A DNA stretch of 16,224 nucleotides from Candidatus Puniceispirillum sp. (GTDB taxonomy: Bacteria > Pseudomonadota > Alphaproteobacteria > Puniceispirillales > Puniceispirillaceae), in assembly GCA_018668795.1 (NCBI GenBank), contig JABJBD010000144.1:1-16224 (forward strand), read 5' to 3'. Numbering within the stretch: the first letter of the stretch is position 1; each line of letters starts with the position of its first letter. The notes beneath the pieces were generated by a model. It ran no database searches. It worked only from the letters and a program-made list of their open reading frames with translations, and had not been told where the DNA came from. The position numbers and the translations under genes are program-made. Shown piece by piece: positions 14,775 to 16,224 of the stretch.

Positions 14775-15365
14775 ATGGAAATTGTTGCAGGAACTGATCC
14801 CTTTGGCTTGTTTCAAACATGGTTTGACGAGGCCGTAAAGGCCGAAATCAATGACCCAGACGCTGTCGCGCTTGCATCGGTTGATGCCGACGGCATGCCA
14901 TCAGTGCGCATGGTATTGCTCAAAGAATGGTCACCTAATGGTTTCGTGATCTATACAAATTACCAAAGCCGTAAAGCCGATGAATTGCTGGCAACGGGCA
15001 AGGCTGCCTTTTGTGTTCATTGGAAAAGCCTACGTCGTCAGGTGCGTGTTGTTGGACCAGTGTCAAAAGCAAACCCAGAACAGTCGGACGCCTATTTTGC
15101 GTCACGTGGGCGTGGTAGCCAGATCGGTGCGTGGGCATCAGCGCAGTCGCGACCCCTTGCTAGCCGTGATGACCTTGCCGCCGAAGTGCGTGCTGTCGAA
15201 GCCCGTTTTCCGGATAATGTAACGCGTCCGCCACATTGGGGCGGCTTTTGCATTGACCCACAGGAAATCGAATTCTGGGCGGATGGTGAACATCGTTTGC
15301 ATGACCGTTTTAAATTTACCACCACTGGCAATGGTGGATGGAATATTCAGCGTCTAAACCCCTAG
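14775..15365 (+). CDS. pdxH: Pyridoxamine/pyridoxine 5'-phosphate oxidase
   Basis: A 196-residue FMN enzyme that oxidises PNP or PMP to pyridoxal 5'-phosphate. Visible are the FMN/substrate segment PSVRMVLLKEWSPNGFVIYT, then NYQSRKADEL, the SRGRGSQIGAWASAQS loop and the C-terminal PPHWGGFCIDPQEIEFW...RLHDRF ending in the typical RLNP. Length is slightly short but complete. An ATG at 14769 is in frame, but GAGGAG (14760-14765) would be only 3 nt from it and is 9 nt from ATG 14775, so I take the latter; the difference is two residues. It is divergent from the glycine-zipper gene and near fabI, a loose neighbourhood seen in other alphaproteobacteria. PLP needs DXP, made by dxs in this same window, if the DXP-dependent route operates. 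No terminator is evident after it. Confidence 0.95.
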   Translation: MEIVAGTDPFGLFQTWFDEAVKAEINDPDAVALASVDADGMPSVRMVLLKEWSPNGFVIYTNYQSRKADELLATGKAAFCVHWKSLRRQVRVVGPVSKANPEQSDAYFASRGRGSQIGAWASAQSRPLASRDDLAAEVRAVEARFPDNVTRPPHWGGFCIDPQEIEFWADGEHRLHDRFKFTTTGNGGWNIQRLNP

Positions 15366-15601
15366 CCGAACAAGCCTCATCGTCAGTAAATACCGTATCA
15401 ATGTTTTGTACTAAAGCTGGATCAAAGCTATCGGTTCAACGCATCGAAGCCAGATTTGTCGATTTTAGCCTAAATTTGGGTAAATTCTGTCGGATGACAA
15501 ATGCTTTTTGCCGTCTATTTGCATAAAAATATCTCAGTTATATCAAGTAACGCGTAACAAGCGGTATTGATAAATATTTACCGGTTTTTGGGAGGAACGG
15601 C

Positions 15602-16224
15602 GTGAAATCACATGCTCGTGTTGTTGTAATTGGTGGTGGTGTAGTTGGCGTCAGCACTCTTTATCATCTAGCCAAAAAAGGCTGGTCTGATGTGGCTTTG
15701 ATTGAGCGCAAGGAGCTGACATCAGGATCGACATGGCACGCCGCGGGTTTGTTGCCACTGTTCAACATGTCTTACTCCGTCGGTCAGATTCATAAATATT
15801 CTGTCGCCTTTTATCAGCAGCTTCAGCAAGAAACCGGCATGAATGTTGGATTCCGCAAGGTATCAAATATCCGTCTGGCAACAACGCGGGATCGGATGGA
15901 CGAATATCGGCAATATGCAGGCGTCGCCAGTACAATTGGTATTGATGTTGATTTCTTAACCCCTGAAGAGATTGTGCATCACTGGCCATTATGTAATCCC
16001 GAAGGTTTGATTGGTGCGATCCGCCACCCTGAGGATGGTTACATCCAGCCAGCTGATTTGACGCAGGCATTGGCACGTGGCGCCCGTGATCGTGGTGCGG
16101 AAATCTACCGCAACACGACAGTTACCTCTATTTCACGCAACGCTTCTGGTGAATGGAAAGTCACCACTGACAAAGGTGAAATTACCTGTGAACATATTGT
16201 ATCGGCAACGGGTAACTTTGCCCG
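15602..16224 (+). CDS. FAD-dependent dehydrogenase, dimethylglycine/sarcosine dehydrogenase type (3' end outside window)
   Basis: The first 207 codons of a DAO-fold flavoprotein are present and the frame runs off the window. The start is GTG at 15602 with GGAGG at 15591-15595, 6 nt upstream. The dinucleotide-binding motif VVVIGGGVVGVSTLYHLAKKG covers residues 7-27, followed by VALIERKELTSGSTWHAAGLL. His46 in STWHAAG matches the histidine that carries covalently bound FAD in mammalian dimethylglycine and sarcosine dehydrogenases. GYIQPADLTQALARGARDRG (about 150-170) is also typical. Relatives are about 800 residues and carry a GcvT-like folate-binding C-terminal half; whether this one does cannot be seen. 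Likely substrates are N-methylated glycines from glycine betaine or choline breakdown, by family analogy. The 236-bp region before it holds no recognisable gene. Confidence 0.85.
   Translation, partial: MKSHARVVVIGGGVVGVSTLYHLAKKGWSDVALIERKELTSGSTWHAAGLLPLFNMSYSVGQIHKYSVAFYQQLQQETGMNVGFRKVSNIRLATTRDRMDEYRQYAGVASTIGIDVDFLTPEEIVHHWPLCNPEGLIGAIRHPEDGYIQPADLTQALARGARDRGAEIYRNTTVTSISRNASGEWKVTTDKGEITCEHIVSATGNFA

Noticed and set aside
15338..15526. Short + strand frame overlapping the end of pdxH
   Set aside because: It starts inside pdxH in another frame, lacks a ribosome-binding site and its product has no recognisable features.
1..16224. Mobile element, CRISPR array, toxin-antitoxin pair, prophage or biosynthetic cluster
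   Set aside because: No transposase, integrase, spaced repeats, small paired genes or modular synthases were seen; gene content and composition are uniformly core-like.

Overview
The window looks like an ordinary core segment of an alphaproteobacterial chromosome of roughly 50% GC. The SUV3-like helicase / S4 protein / fdxA / carD run, a PraR/PhrR-type XRE regulator, the fabI-aroC pair and mixed ATG/GTG/TTG starts all fit that group. The moderate GC together with a sarcosine/dimethylglycine-dehydrogenase-like gene would suit a marine lineage such as SAR116, but that is inference and was not tested. I saw no tRNA, rRNA, CRISPR array, insertion sequence, phage gene or integration scar.

Layout, left to right. 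(1) 1-762 is the 3' end of aconitase acnA, closed by a strong terminator at 796-838. (2) 942-4755 is a tight + strand run: a SUV3-like RNA helicase, an Hsp15-like S4 RNA-binding protein and a TerB-like protein. It is followed by the 7Fe ferredoxin fdxA (4832-5170). (3) carD (5477-5983) has its own near-consensus promoter, flanked by two inverted repeats, and probably its own terminator. (4) 6062-7006 encodes a proline iminopeptidase and 7161-7628 a PraR-like regulator. (5) 7656-11779 is xseB, ispA, dxs, tlyA, the gene order that supplies DXP/FPP isoprenoid synthesis. (6) On the - strand, fabI and aroC form a two-gene unit (13690-11776) whose end overlaps the end of tlyA by four bases. Upstream of it lies a separately terminated glycine-zipper envelope protein (14537-13950). 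(7) pdxH (+, from 14775) diverges from the glycine-zipper gene across an AT-rich spacer with an 11-bp tandem repeat. (8) The window ends inside an FAD-dependent dehydrogenase of the dimethylglycine/sarcosine dehydrogenase type (15602 onward).

The genes are mostly housekeeping: TCA cycle, RNA metabolism, iron-sulfur electron transfer, RNAP-level control (CarD), isoprenoid precursors, aromatic amino acids, fatty acid elongation and PLP. I found no convincing new defence, mobile or biosynthetic system. The points worth a second look are small: regulatory symmetry around carD and in the pdxH/glycine-zipper spacer, a TerB-like gene inside an RNA-metabolism operon, a low-complexity linker in the helicase, and several start sites where the longest open frame is probably wrong.
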